43,613 nucleotides of DNA, taken from contig NZ_JAKGAP010000060.1 of NCBI RefSeq assembly GCF_021532375.1, positions 1 to 43,613 of the forward strand. The letters are read 5' to 3'. The notes beneath the pieces were generated by a model. The model was not told the DNA's origin and made no database searches. It saw only the letters and a list, made by a program, of their open reading frames with translations. The translations under genes and the position numbers were made by a program. This DNA is from Paenibacillus alkaliterrae (lineage in GTDB: Bacteria > Bacillota > Bacilli > Paenibacillales > Paenibacillaceae). This document shows positions 34,788 to 43,536 of this stretch, one piece after another. The stretch's first letter is position 1, and each line of letters starts with the position of its first letter.

Positions 34788-35872
34788 TGAATGAACGATT
34801 GCAAAAGCTTTACATCTTTATGGTGCAGTTCAATTTGGATGCCGTAATTATTACGCTGCCTAAGCATGTTTATTATTTAACCGGTTTTTCCTCTGAGCCG
34901 CACGAACGGTTTCTCGGTCTAATATTGCCGAGAGGGGAAGAGCCGTTTTTGCTCGTGCCGGCACTGGATATAGAAGCGGCAAAGGCGGAATCGACAGTTT
35001 CTCGGGTATATACGCATACCGACACAGAAAATCCATATGAGGTGCTGAAACGATGTTTGCGAAGCGAGGTACGCCGATTGGGCGTCGAAAAAAAACATTT
35101 GACGATGCAGCGATACGAAATGTTATCGGAGACGCTTGAAGCCGAACAATTTGTCGACGTGGAAGCGCCGTTAACCAATATGCGCGCGATCAAGTCCGCC
35201 GACGAAATCGCCCGGCTCAAAAATGCCGCGCGTCTTGTTGAGCAGGTGCTTCACGATGGATTAAAGCATGTTAAGGCCGGCGTCACGGAAATGGATATCG
35301 CTGCTGAATTGGAATATGCGATGAAAAAAGCTGGGGTCAGCCCGGCATTTTCGACAACGGTGCTGGCCGGCGAAAAATCGGCGTTGCCGCATGGAGCTAC
35401 TGGAAATCGTCTAATCAAACGCGGTGACATGCTGTTGATCGATATGGGGGTTGCCGCCGACGGTTATCTTTCAGACATTACGCGGACGTTTGCTGTAGGG
35501 GATGTCGACGATAAGCTAACAGAAATATATGAAACGGTGCTTGAGGCGAATCTTCGAGGTATTGCATCTGTTTGTCCGGGCGCTGTTCTGGCCGAAGTAG
35601 ATCTCGCTGCGCGGCAATGCATCGCAAGTCGGGGCTACGGTGCGTTTTTTACACATCGGGTAGGCCATGGCCTTGGCATTGAGGTGCATGAGTATCCTTC
35701 AGTTCACGGGGACAACCGCGACCTGCTACGTGAAGGTATGATCATTACGATTGAGCCAGGTATTTATTTGCCCGGTATCGGCGGTGTCCGAATCGAAGAC
35801 GATGTCCTAGTCACATCAACCGGCGCTGAAACATTGACGACTTTCCCTAAGCAGCTTACCGTAATCAGTTGA
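34787..35872 (+). CDS. Xaa-Pro aminopeptidase/dipeptidase, M24B family (second copy)
   Basis: 361 aa. Creatinase-like N-terminal domain, then metal-ligand blocks LIDMGVAADGYLSDITRT, THRVGHGLGIEVHEYP and [20 protein letters not shown], all intact. It is well diverged from the copy at 22575 (for example MGVAADG versus FGASYEG), so it may prefer different peptides. AAAGGAT lies upstream. It follows the operon terminator and precedes the serine dehydratase genes after a 146-base gap with no clear terminator, so the three may be transcribed together. Proline/hydroxyproline-containing peptides are the expected substrate. Confidence 0.9.
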   Translation: MNERLQKLYIFMVQFNLDAVIITLPKHVYYLTGFSSEPHERFLGLILPRGEEPFLLVPALDIEAAKAESTVSRVYTHTDTENPYEVLKRCLRSEVRRLGVEKKHLTMQRYEMLSETLEAEQFVDVEAPLTNMRAIKSADEIARLKNAARLVEQVLHDGLKHVKAGVTEMDIAAELEYAMKKAGVSPAFSTTVLAGEKSALPHGATGNRLIKRGDMLLIDMGVAADGYLSDITRTFAVGDVDDKLTEIYETVLEANLRGIASVCPGAVLAEVDLAARQCIASRGYGAFFTHRVGHGLGIEVHEYPSVHGDNRDLLREGMIITIEPGIYLPGIGGVRIEDDVLVTSTGAETLTTFPKQLTVIS

Positions 35873-36018
35873 GCAAAGGCGCTTCGATTAACGCTCCAAC
35901 CGTAAGCGTCCGTGAATAACGAAGCTCGTGAAGCTTTTGGTATCCGTGAAACTTCGCTTAATGGGTTCGGTAAGGGGTCTCTCTCAACCTGGTTGTCATA
36001 GAAGGGAGTGAATGCAAT

Positions 36019-36699
36019 ATGCGCTTCAAAGACGTCTTTAGCATTATTGGGCCGGGGATGATCGGACCGTCCAGTTCGCATACCGCGGGCGCCGTCCGAT
36101 TAGGCAGAGTAGCGCGTGAGCTGATCGGAATTCAGCCAAAGCAAGCAAATGTCGTGTTCTACGGTTCTTTGGCGGCAACCTACCGCGGACACGGTACGGA
36201 TTTGGCCGTGACCGCGGGGTTGCTCCGGTTGGATATGGATGATGAACGGATTCCGGAATCGCTGGATCTGGCCGATGTACTGGGAATGAAGGTGGCATTC
36301 CTGTCGGGCAGCGATCCTGCCGTTCATCCGAATACTTTAACGGTTACTCTCAGTTCGGGACGCAGGCGCTGCAGGATGACGGGTTGCTCGATCGGAGGAG
36401 GAAATATTGAAGTGGTCGAAGTGAACGGGTTCGATCTCAAATTTACCGCCAACTATCCGACCCTGATCGTTTACCATGAAGATCGACCCGGCGTGCTGGC
36501 GGATGTCACACGATTACTGAGTGTTACCGGGATCAATATCGGTTATATGGATGTCGACCGTAAAGCCAGACTCGGGCATGCGGCGACCGTCATAGAGATG
36601 GATGGCGTAATACAAGAGGATCTCCTGAAGAAGATCAAACGACTGGCGAATGTGACCGGCTTAAGTTACATCGATTTGAACGGCGGTGTTCCGAATTGA
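36019..36699 (+). CDS. sdaAB: L-serine dehydratase, beta subunit
   Basis: 226 aa. The N-terminal serine dehydratase beta domain begins FSIIGPGMIGPSSSHTAGAVRLG, the family hallmark. A C-terminal ACT domain (about residues 150-220: LIVYHEDRPGVLADVTRLL) probably senses serine. It pairs with the alpha subunit that starts at the overlapping TTGA. The enzyme is an iron-sulfur lyase that converts L-serine to pyruvate and ammonia. GAAGGGAG precedes the start. Serine is the other dominant amino acid of extensin repeats, which gives a reason for its presence here. Confidence 0.93.
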   Translation: MRFKDVFSIIGPGMIGPSSSHTAGAVRLGRVARELIGIQPKQANVVFYGSLAATYRGHGTDLAVTAGLLRLDMDDERIPESLDLADVLGMKVAFLSGSDPAVHPNTLTVTLSSGRRRCRMTGCSIGGGNIEVVEVNGFDLKFTANYPTLIVYHEDRPGVLADVTRLLSVTGINIGYMDVDRKARLGHAATVIEMDGVIQEDLLKKIKRLANVTGLSYIDLNGGVPN

Positions 36700-37604
36700 G
36701 ATTTAGCAATTTAAAAGAATTGGCGCTGCTATGCGCGGATGAAGGAAAGCCGATCTACCTAATCATGCTGGAGGATCAGGCACTGGAATCCGGACGGACG
36801 GCGGAGCAGGAATGGGACAAAATGAAACAGTATTACGGCATCATGAAGGAAGCCGTTACGAAAGGGATTTCTTCGGAGAAGCTCTCGCGCAGCGGTCTGA
36901 CTGGCGGAGATGCGAAACGAGTTCATGAATATACCCGTCAGCAGGAAGCGTCGCTAGAGCCGTTCACGGGACTCGCGATGGCTTACGCGCTCGCGGTATC
37001 CGAAGTGAACGCCTCCATGGGCCGCATTGTTGCCACGCCGACCGCCGGATCTTGCGGTATCATTCCCGGAGTATTCGTCAGCAGCCAAGAGCGGTTTGGC
37101 TGGACTGACGATCATATGGTGAACGGGCTGTTCTGTGCCGGAGCTATCGGTTATATCATCGCGAACAACTCATTCATATCCGGAGCGGAGGGCGGCTGTC
37201 AAGCTGAAATAGGCTCCGCCATCGGCATGGCGGCGGGTGCCCTGGTTGAGCTGAAGGGAGGGACTCCGGAACAGGCGGTTCATGCGGTCGGACTTGCGAT
37301 GAAGAACACGCTTGGCCTGATTTGCGATCCGGTGGGGGGGCTGGTGGAAATTCCTTGTATCGTCCGTAATGGATTCGGGGCAGTGAACGCGCTCGCGGCA
37401 GCCGACATGGCGCTTGCAGGCGTAAGTAGCGTCATTCCTTCGGACGAGGTCATCCAAGTGATGCTTGAAGTCGGCAGCGCGATGCCGGATATTCATCGAG
37501 AGACGGCAAGAGGCGGATTGGCGCAGACCCCAACCGGCCGACAAATCATCAAGCAGCTGGCTAAGGACCGAAAGAAGTTCCGATCCGAATTGAAGAAGCG
37601 ATAG
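36696..37604 (+). CDS. sdaAA: L-serine dehydratase, alpha subunit
   Basis: 302 aa with TTG start overlapping the beta-subunit stop. Cluster and substrate motifs are visible: TAGSCGIIPGVF, ISGAEGGCQAEIGSA and LICDPVGGLVEIPC, whose cysteines are expected to bind the [4Fe-4S] cluster. The ribosome binding site is weak (GGCGGTG), so translation probably depends on coupling to sdaAB. The stop codon lies exactly at the edge of a transposase remnant on the other strand, so the last few residues (FRSELKKR) may have been altered by an insertion. The core is complete. Confidence 0.92.
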   Translation: MRFSNLKELALLCADEGKPIYLIMLEDQALESGRTAEQEWDKMKQYYGIMKEAVTKGISSEKLSRSGLTGGDAKRVHEYTRQQEASLEPFTGLAMAYALAVSEVNASMGRIVATPTAGSCGIIPGVFVSSQERFGWTDDHMVNGLFCAGAIGYIIANNSFISGAEGGCQAEIGSAIGMAAGALVELKGGTPEQAVHAVGLAMKNTLGLICDPVGGLVEIPCIVRNGFGAVNALAAADMALAGVSSVIPSDEVIQVMLEVGSAMPDIHRETARGGLAQTPTGRQIIKQLAKDRKKFRSELKKR

Positions 37605-37868
37605 CAGGATGGCCTGTTCCAGCACTTCTTTCGGAATGGTCGCTTCTGCTGACTGGCGTCCTTTGCCTTTAGGCTTTAGACCACTGAACCCATCCTCACG
37701 ATACTTTGTCATATACCGGCGCAATGTCCGTTCGGAGAGTCCGGTCTGTCCGCAGATCTGTTTCTTGATCTCTCTGGCCTTGGCAGGGTCGAGACCTTCT
37801 GCCAGCAGCGGAGACAGCAGTTGTACGCGCTCCGATGCAATAGCTTCGGCTTTCTTATGATCTTTCAT
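37603..37868 (-). pseudogene. Integrase-type transposase, N-terminal helix-turn-helix fragment
   Basis: About 88 codons on the minus strand from ATG 37868, which has the ribosome binding site GAGGTGGAG. ICGQTGLSERTLRRYMTKYR and FSGLKPKGKGR match the N-terminal DNA-binding part of IS481/Mu-like DDE transposases of Paenibacillus. Homology ends at LEQAILL, where the sdaAA coding region begins on the opposite strand; the catalytic domain is absent. The open frame continues antisense through sdaAA but is meaningless there. Confidence 0.75.
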
Positions 37869-38091
37869 CTATTCTCCACCTCGCTTAGTAGACTTCGAGA
37901 TGAGTCTACCGCATGACCTAGGTGGACAAGAATGCAGAACGGGTATGTAGCCACAAATTTGAATTGACGACCGGGCGGACAATTCGCGCAGCCAAATCGA
38001 TCTTAAGGCTGCTACTAAACAGTTATCATTAAATAAATATAGCCAATTTCCTATTCTATGGGGCCACTATAATTTATGGGGGGGATTGAAC

Positions 38092-39615
38092 GTGTTGAAT
38101 GTATTAGTTGTGGATGATGAGCCTAAGCATAGAAGGGGACTTTCCCGAATGCTGAAGGAGTTGAAGCCTGATTATAACATATACAGCGCGATGGACGGGG
38201 GCGATGCGCTGCAAAGCATGAACGCACATTCTATCGATTTGATATTCACGGATATTCAAATGCCCATTATGGATGGCCTCGAATTTATGGAACATGTATC
38301 TCGTCGCGGAGGCGACGAAAGCGTTATCATTATGAGCGCTTATTCTCATTTCGAATATGTGCAGCGGGCCTTGCGCTTGGGTGCTTGCGATTATCTTTTA
38401 AAGCCGGTTGAAGAACAAAAAATAATTCAGCTACTTGAGAAGGCTGAACAAAAAGTAAGTGCCGTCCGTCATGCCTCCGTAGAATCTACGCTTGCCGAAT
38501 TGCTCGAAGGGTCGCCGGCTAACGAGGATTACGATCTGCTTAATAAGTCTTTTCCCGCAGGGGTTACGGGCGTGGCTCTGGCCGCGGTATTCAATACAAA
38601 ACATGGGACCAAGGATTGGAAATTTTTATTGAACGGCTTAAAGGCCATGATGGAACCGATTTTGGAGGAATTCAGGTTTTCATTCGCTTTTTATATGCCC
38701 GATAAAACGCTTGTAACAATGATTATGAGCCCCGCGCATTGTCCGATCCTCACTGCCGGGTTTGAAGATAGGCTCCATGAGGTCATTCGACATTTTAGGG
38801 TTGAGTATGAAGCCGAATTAACATTTGGAATAGGGAGTCCCTTTACCACATGGATGGATGAAGCGAGAGATTCCTATGAACAAGCTAATGATGCGCTTAA
38901 GACAAGATTTTACAAGGGTGGAGGCACGCTGCTGAAAGCTGAAAAGCAGCAGAACAGCAAAAATAACCTTGTTTTAGTAAAGCTTTATGTAAGTATGTTG
39001 GAACAAGCCGTTTTATCGGGAGACAAGCCTGGCATTCGTTCTTGCGTGGATTCCGCCATTAATCAGGTGTCGAAGGGATACCCTCAGCCAGAAAAGCTCG
39101 TGTACTCCATCATTGCCGTGCTTCATCATTTAACTTCTTGTTTAATGGGAAAAGGGCTTCCACCTTTACATCATGCCATATACGAAGAAGCATTAATGCA
39201 ATGCCATACCGTGGAACAATTGAAAAAGGCTACCCACGAATGGATATTCGAAATAACGGATTGCCTTGAAAATCGAAAACTTAATAAAAACGAATCCATT
39301 ATCGAGAGTTGCAAAGCTTATATCGAAAACCATTATAGCGAAGATTTGACCCTTAGCACTCTCGCTGTAAAGTTTCACTTTAATCCTTCTTATTTTTGCA
39401 ATCTTTTCAAAAACCATACTCAAACGACAGTCAACCAATACATCACGCAAACGAGAATGAGGGTAGCGGAGGGTCTATTACTGCAAACTTCTCAGAAAGT
39501 CTACCAGATCGCCGAAACCGTAGGATACAAGGATGTAAAATATTTTATACGGCTCTTTCGCAAAGAGTTCGGTACCAGTCCGGAAGAATACCGTCATTTA
39601 TCTGCTGCTCACTAA
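38092..39615 (+). CDS. YesN-type response regulator with AraC DNA-binding domain (module 3)
   Basis: 507 aa from GTG 38092, seven bases after a GGGGGGG site (TTG 38086 also in frame but directly abuts that site). Receiver domain with VVDDEPKHRRGL, D54 in IFTDIQMP and lysine in LLKPVE. The C-terminal AraC pair is LTLSTLAVKFHFNPSYFCNLF, VYQIAETVGYKDVKYFIRLF and SPEEYR. Here the regulator precedes its kinase, the reverse of modules 1 and 2, and the region is visibly richer in A+T. The gene it would control directly downstream is broken. Confidence 0.9.
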   Translation: MLNVLVVDDEPKHRRGLSRMLKELKPDYNIYSAMDGGDALQSMNAHSIDLIFTDIQMPIMDGLEFMEHVSRRGGDESVIIMSAYSHFEYVQRALRLGACDYLLKPVEEQKIIQLLEKAEQKVSAVRHASVESTLAELLEGSPANEDYDLLNKSFPAGVTGVALAAVFNTKHGTKDWKFLLNGLKAMMEPILEEFRFSFAFYMPDKTLVTMIMSPAHCPILTAGFEDRLHEVIRHFRVEYEAELTFGIGSPFTTWMDEARDSYEQANDALKTRFYKGGGTLLKAEKQQNSKNNLVLVKLYVSMLEQAVLSGDKPGIRSCVDSAINQVSKGYPQPEKLVYSIIAVLHHLTSCLMGKGLPPLHHAIYEEALMQCHTVEQLKKATHEWIFEITDCLENRKLNKNESIIESCKAYIENHYSEDLTLSTLAVKFHFNPSYFCNLFKNHTQTTVNQYITQTRMRVAEGLLLQTSQKVYQIAETVGYKDVKYFIRLFRKEFGTSPEEYRHLSAAH

Positions 39616-39630
39616 AGGAAGGGATCCCAT

Positions 39631-41439
39631 TTGCGTAAACCTTATTTATTGCGCCGTATTAAGAACCTCAGCTACAGATCAAAGCTATTGCTCACCTATG
39701 CGCTAATCGTCACCATTCCGCTTGTTATTCTAAGCACGAAATATTACTATTCCAGCAAAAAATTCGTTTCGGATTTCTCCCGGCAAAATCTATATTCTAT
39801 CGTTAAACAAAATAATGAGATTATTGACTCGGAGCTGTCTGGCGTAGAAGACGGCAGCCTGGCCATGATTGCGGATCAGAACTTATATGAACAATATTTG
39901 AATGCGAACCCAAATGACGAATATGCCATGCTAACGATGGAAAAAAGAGTGAATCAGATTTTAACCAAATATTTCCCTGAGATGAATCGAATGTACGCTA
40001 TAAATTTGATAACCAGCTACGCTAACATTGGTACTTCCGCATTTATTCCCTATCAAGAGTTTGATAAGACGGCTTTATATCGGGCTGCTTTGGAAGGCAA
40101 GGGGGGGATGAAATGGGTGCCTACCTTTTCATTCGATCAAATGTTTGACCGGGAGCCAAGCCTAACAAATCCGCCTGACTATTCCCGCTTGCTATCCGGC
40201 GTACGGCTCCTCCAGCTATATGAAATTCAAAATAACGAAGTGATCGAGCTAAAAGGCAAGGCTGAGATGCCGGTGTTGGTCATCACGTATAAACCTGAAA
40301 TTTATAGTTCGCGGTTTTCCAATGCGCTCCCTTCCTACGGGGCTTCTTTTTTAATTTTTACCCCGGAAGGGGATCTTGTGTCGGGAACGGAAAGGGATAT
40401 AGAAGGCACCCGAAACAAGCCTTCATGGCTGGATGAAATAGCGAAAATGAAAAGCGGTACCTTAACGGTTATGCAGGACGGAAAGCCAATGATTGTTTGT
40501 TTCGATACTTCCGAAGTTACAGGGTGGATCTCCGCTGTTACAATTTCCCCGGAAAAACTAATGGCCTCCTTTTTACCGGAAATTGAGTTCTACACGTTGT
40601 ATTTGGCTTTATTCCTGCTGATCGTATCGCTCCTGCTGGCTTATATATTCGCTAGTTCAATAACCCGGCCCATTCACCAGCTACTTAAAGCTATAAAAAA
40701 GACGGGGGATGGAGAGTTCGATACGAAAATACCGGTAGAATCTTATAATGAGATGGGTTTTCTCATCCATAGATACAATCAAATGAATACAAAGATCAAT
40801 AATTTAATAGAAGAAAATTACATTGTAAAGCTAAGGGAAAAGGAAACCCAAATCATGTCGCTTAATATTCAGCTGAACCCGCATTTTTTGTATAACACAT
40901 TAAACATTATGAATTGGACAGCGCTTGAAAATAACCAAAAAGAGCTAAGCAGTATGATCGTCAGCTTATCTTCCATGCTTCAGTACACATCCGAGAATAA
41001 ACAGGATCTCGGAGATTTGAACCAAGATCTAAACTGGCTCAAACATTACATTTACATCACGGATCAGCGCTTTGAAGGGAAATTTACCGTCTCCTATGAC
41101 ATTGCTCAGGAATTATACGCCTATACGGTTCCTAAGCTATTCCTGCAACCGTTTGTCGAAAATGCAATCGTTCATGGATTTGCCCATATACACAGCGGCG
41201 GGATTATTAGAATTCGAGGCTGGATCGAGGACGATCAGCGCATTTTCACCGTTGAGGATAACGGGAAAGGCATCCCGGAGGATCGAATAGCAAATTTAAC
41301 CGAAATCGAAAGCGATTCTATCGGAATCCAAAATGTCGACAAAAGAATTAAACTGATTTACGGAGAGTTGTATGGGGTAACGGTGACATCGGAAGTAAAG
41401 AAGGGAACAGTCGTGAAAGTCACTCTCCCTTTGTCATAA
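39631..41439 (+). CDS. YesM-type sensor histidine kinase (module 3)
   Basis: 602 aa from TTG 39631, with AAGGAAGGGAT upstream. First membrane helix near residues 18-38 (LLLTYALIVTIPLVILSTKYY), extracellular sensing region to about 310, second helix near 315-340, HAMP, LNPHFLYNTLNIMN with H418, and an ATPase domain with FVENAIVHG, DNGKGI and GIQNVDKRI. It follows its regulator after 15 bases. No intact transporter follows; only the start of a signal-peptide gene remains at 41614. Confidence 0.9.
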   Translation: MRKPYLLRRIKNLSYRSKLLLTYALIVTIPLVILSTKYYYSSKKFVSDFSRQNLYSIVKQNNEIIDSELSGVEDGSLAMIADQNLYEQYLNANPNDEYAMLTMEKRVNQILTKYFPEMNRMYAINLITSYANIGTSAFIPYQEFDKTALYRAALEGKGGMKWVPTFSFDQMFDREPSLTNPPDYSRLLSGVRLLQLYEIQNNEVIELKGKAEMPVLVITYKPEIYSSRFSNALPSYGASFLIFTPEGDLVSGTERDIEGTRNKPSWLDEIAKMKSGTLTVMQDGKPMIVCFDTSEVTGWISAVTISPEKLMASFLPEIEFYTLYLALFLLIVSLLLAYIFASSITRPIHQLLKAIKKTGDGEFDTKIPVESYNEMGFLIHRYNQMNTKINNLIEENYIVKLREKETQIMSLNIQLNPHFLYNTLNIMNWTALENNQKELSSMIVSLSSMLQYTSENKQDLGDLNQDLNWLKHYIYITDQRFEGKFTVSYDIAQELYAYTVPKLFLQPFVENAIVHGFAHIHSGGIIRIRGWIEDDQRIFTVEDNGKGIPEDRIANLTEIESDSIGIQNVDKRIKLIYGELYGVTVTSEVKKGTVVKVTLPLS

Positions 41440-41456
41440 AATACAATATTTATATT

Positions 41457-41500
41457 ACATGAAGGATGCGGGATGTAAGAGTTATTGTCACATAAAGGAT
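41457..41500 (+). promoter_or_regulatory. Candidate regulator sites: ACATRAAGGAT direct repeat, 33 bp apart
   Basis: ACATGAAGGAT (41457-41467) and ACATAAAGGAT (41490-41500) differ at one base and are three helical turns apart. They lie between the module 3 kinase and the broken gene at 41614. An AT-rich -10-like TATATA is at 41576-41581. Confidence 0.3.
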
Positions 41501-41613
41501 TAAGAAGATACAAATATCCTCCACCTATACAAAAATGTTCGCATTTTATTTATACGCGCTCTTCCTTAAACTAAATATATAAACGGTTTGTAAAAATGAT
41601 GGAGGGTGAGGGC

Positions 41614-41676
41614 ATGAAAAAAACTAAACCTTTCGCAGCATTAGCTTTATCAACAGTTTTTGATCGAGCAGCTTGA
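41614..41676 (+). pseudogene. Start of a secreted/lipoprotein gene, truncated after 16 codons
   Basis: GGAGGGTGAGGG precedes ATG 41614. MKKTKPFAALALSTVF is a typical start of a signal peptide, as expected for a sugar-binding lipoprotein after a YesMN pair. Malic-enzyme sequence begins at about 41660 in another frame, and the original frame stops at 41674-41676. The rest of the gene is lost. Confidence 0.6.
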
Positions 41677-41844
41677 CATTCCGGTGTTTCACGACGATCA
41701 GCATGGAACAGCCGTTGTACTGCTGGCCGGATTATACAATGCTGTCAAGCTGGTCGGTAAACGGCTCGAAGATTGCAAGGTGGAGCTGTGCGGCGCCGGG
41801 ACATCCGCAACGAGGAATATACATGAGAGAAAGGACTTTATCAA
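41660..41844 (+). pseudogene. Malic enzyme fragment with internal deletion
   Basis: LDIPVFHDDQHGTAVVLLAG and KLVGKRLEDCKVELCGAG match the intact malic enzyme at about 31.86-31.99 kb. The sequence then jumps to the match of about 32.58 kb (GACATCCGCAAC), removing close to 600 bases. The junction falls in CGYCGGG, present at both ends in the intact gene. Confidence 0.85.
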
Positions 41845-42902
41845 AATGGGAAAGCTGAATACCGTATCGAAGACGCTGAGCCGAGCCATGAGATCCAGAA
41901 TTTCCGCATTGCCGCAAGCGAAGCGGGAGGGGACTTTTACGGGTATATATTTCAGGATAGCGATGTAGTAAAATGGCTGGAAGCCGTCGCATACAGCTTG
42001 GCGTGGTCACCCGATTCCGAGCTGGAGAAGCTGGCAGACGAAACGATCGATTTGTTGGGCAGAGCGCAACAGGCCGACAGCTACCATCCGGATCAACGTT
42101 GGCTTAACGAGCGTGACAATCACGAAACGTATTGTGCCGGACATTTGATTGAAGCGGCGGTCGCCTATCATGAAACGACGGGCAAAATCAAGCTGCTCGA
42201 CATAGCGTGCAAGCTCGCGGATCATATCGATTCCGTATACGGCGAAGAGGAAGGAAAGCTGCGCGGTTATCCGGGCCATATCCAGCAAAAATGGTTCGGC
42301 TGCGCCTGCTGCCCGCCGAATATTGCCCGGCTTATTGCCTCGCTTGGCCAATATATTTATTCGCAAAGGGAGCAAACGGCGTACGTTCATCAATTCATCG
42401 GCAGCGAAACGAAGCTTGAAGTTCTGGTGCGAAGGCGCATCCGTCCATGTGAACGGACAAGCGGTTTCTGTAGAAGCCGTGTTACATAAAGGCTACGCCG
42501 CGATCAAGCGTGAATGTAAGACCGGGGATGTCGTGCGGTTCTTCCTGCCGATGCCAATCGAGGGTATTTATGCCAACCCGAACGTGCTTGTAAATGCGGG
42601 CAAGGTGGCGCTGCAGCGCGGTCCGGTCGTGTATTGTCTGGAGCAAGCCGACAACGGCGCGATTTTGCCGGATATTTCGTTGCCGGAGCATGCCGCGCTC
42701 GACGCCCGATTCGAACCGGACATGCTGGGCGGCGTTACCGTCATTACCGGTGAAGCGGTGCGCGGCGAGTTATTCGGTTGGGATGCGACGTTGTATGCAG
42801 CCAAAAAACGAAGCGGTCGCGCCGTCACGATCAAAGCGATACCGTATTTCGCTTGGGCAAACCAGAGCGGGCGAAATGCAGGTTTGGATCAGAGAGGATT
42901 AA
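41845..42902 (+). pseudogene. GH127 beta-L-arabinofuranosidase, decayed copy with several deletions
   Basis: Starts MGKLN like the intact gene at 32627, then shows deletions: about 100 bases near the start, a small one near 42085, about 670 bases at 42280 (GYPGH joined to QQKWFGCACC), and about 130 bases near 42425. The intervening blocks are highly similar to the intact gene. The segment carrying the catalytic and zinc glutamates and the YTETCA cysteine is gone; only the CC pair survives. The end, FAWANQSG..., is shifted in frame. It cannot be active. Confidence 0.9.
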
Positions 42903-42950
42903 TCCGGCGGCGCAACCGCCTCGGACCGACAACGACGGAAACGTGTAACT

Positions 42951-43536
42951 ATGGGCGGATTTAAAGATTACAACAAACGGTTCGAGGATTTTACCTGCTG
43001 TATCGGAACGGGCATGGAAAATCATGCAAGCTATAACAACAGTATCTATTTTCATCATGGCGACAAACTTTATGTTAACCAATATATTCCATCAGTTCTT
43101 TGCTGGAAGGAAAAAGAGATTGAGTTGAAGCAGGAAACTCTTTACCCGGAAGACGATCGCATCGTTATAGGGCTATCCTGCAAACAAGCGACGTCCTTTA
43201 CGCTTACCATTCGTTAACAGCCCAGTACGGAGCGAATGGAACGATGGCGATATCGTACAAATGAAAATTCCAATGACGCTGCGTCTGGAAAGCATGCCGG
43301 ACAATCCGAATCGGGCGGCGGTCATGTACGGTCCGCTGGTGCTTGCAGGCGAACTGGGTCCGCTGGAAGATCCGGAGGCGTCGAACCGTCTTTATACGCC
43401 GGTCATGATAACAAACGATAAACCGTTGAATGAATGGCTTGAACCGGTTGCCGGAAAATTCGCCACGTTCCGCACAGTGAACGCAGGATACCCTCGCAAC
43501 GTCGAGCTTTATCTTTTTTGGCTATTCGCAGTTTAG
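42951..43536 (+). pseudogene. Second GH127/GH146-type gene, C-terminal remnants
   Basis: First part (42951-43217): DFTCCIGTGMENH, IYFHHGDKLYVNQYIPS and LSCKQATSFTLTIR, the form of the catalytic CC motif seen in the longer DUF1680/GH146-like relatives (CCxGTGxEN). A deletion and frame change follow near 43215, and the second part reads WNDGDIVQMKIPMTLRLES and NRAAVMYGPLVLAGELG. This is a different enzyme from the two intact GH127 copies (CCPPNI). The N-terminal half and the end are missing. Confidence 0.75.

Noticed and set aside
37170..37602. Continuation of the transposase frame antisense to sdaAA
   Set aside because: Transposase similarity ends at LEQAILL; beyond that the frame only mirrors the intact sdaAA gene.
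38068..38073. TATAAT before the third response regulator
   Set aside because: It would place the transcript start on top of the ribosome binding site, and no -35 is visible, so it is not called as a promoter.
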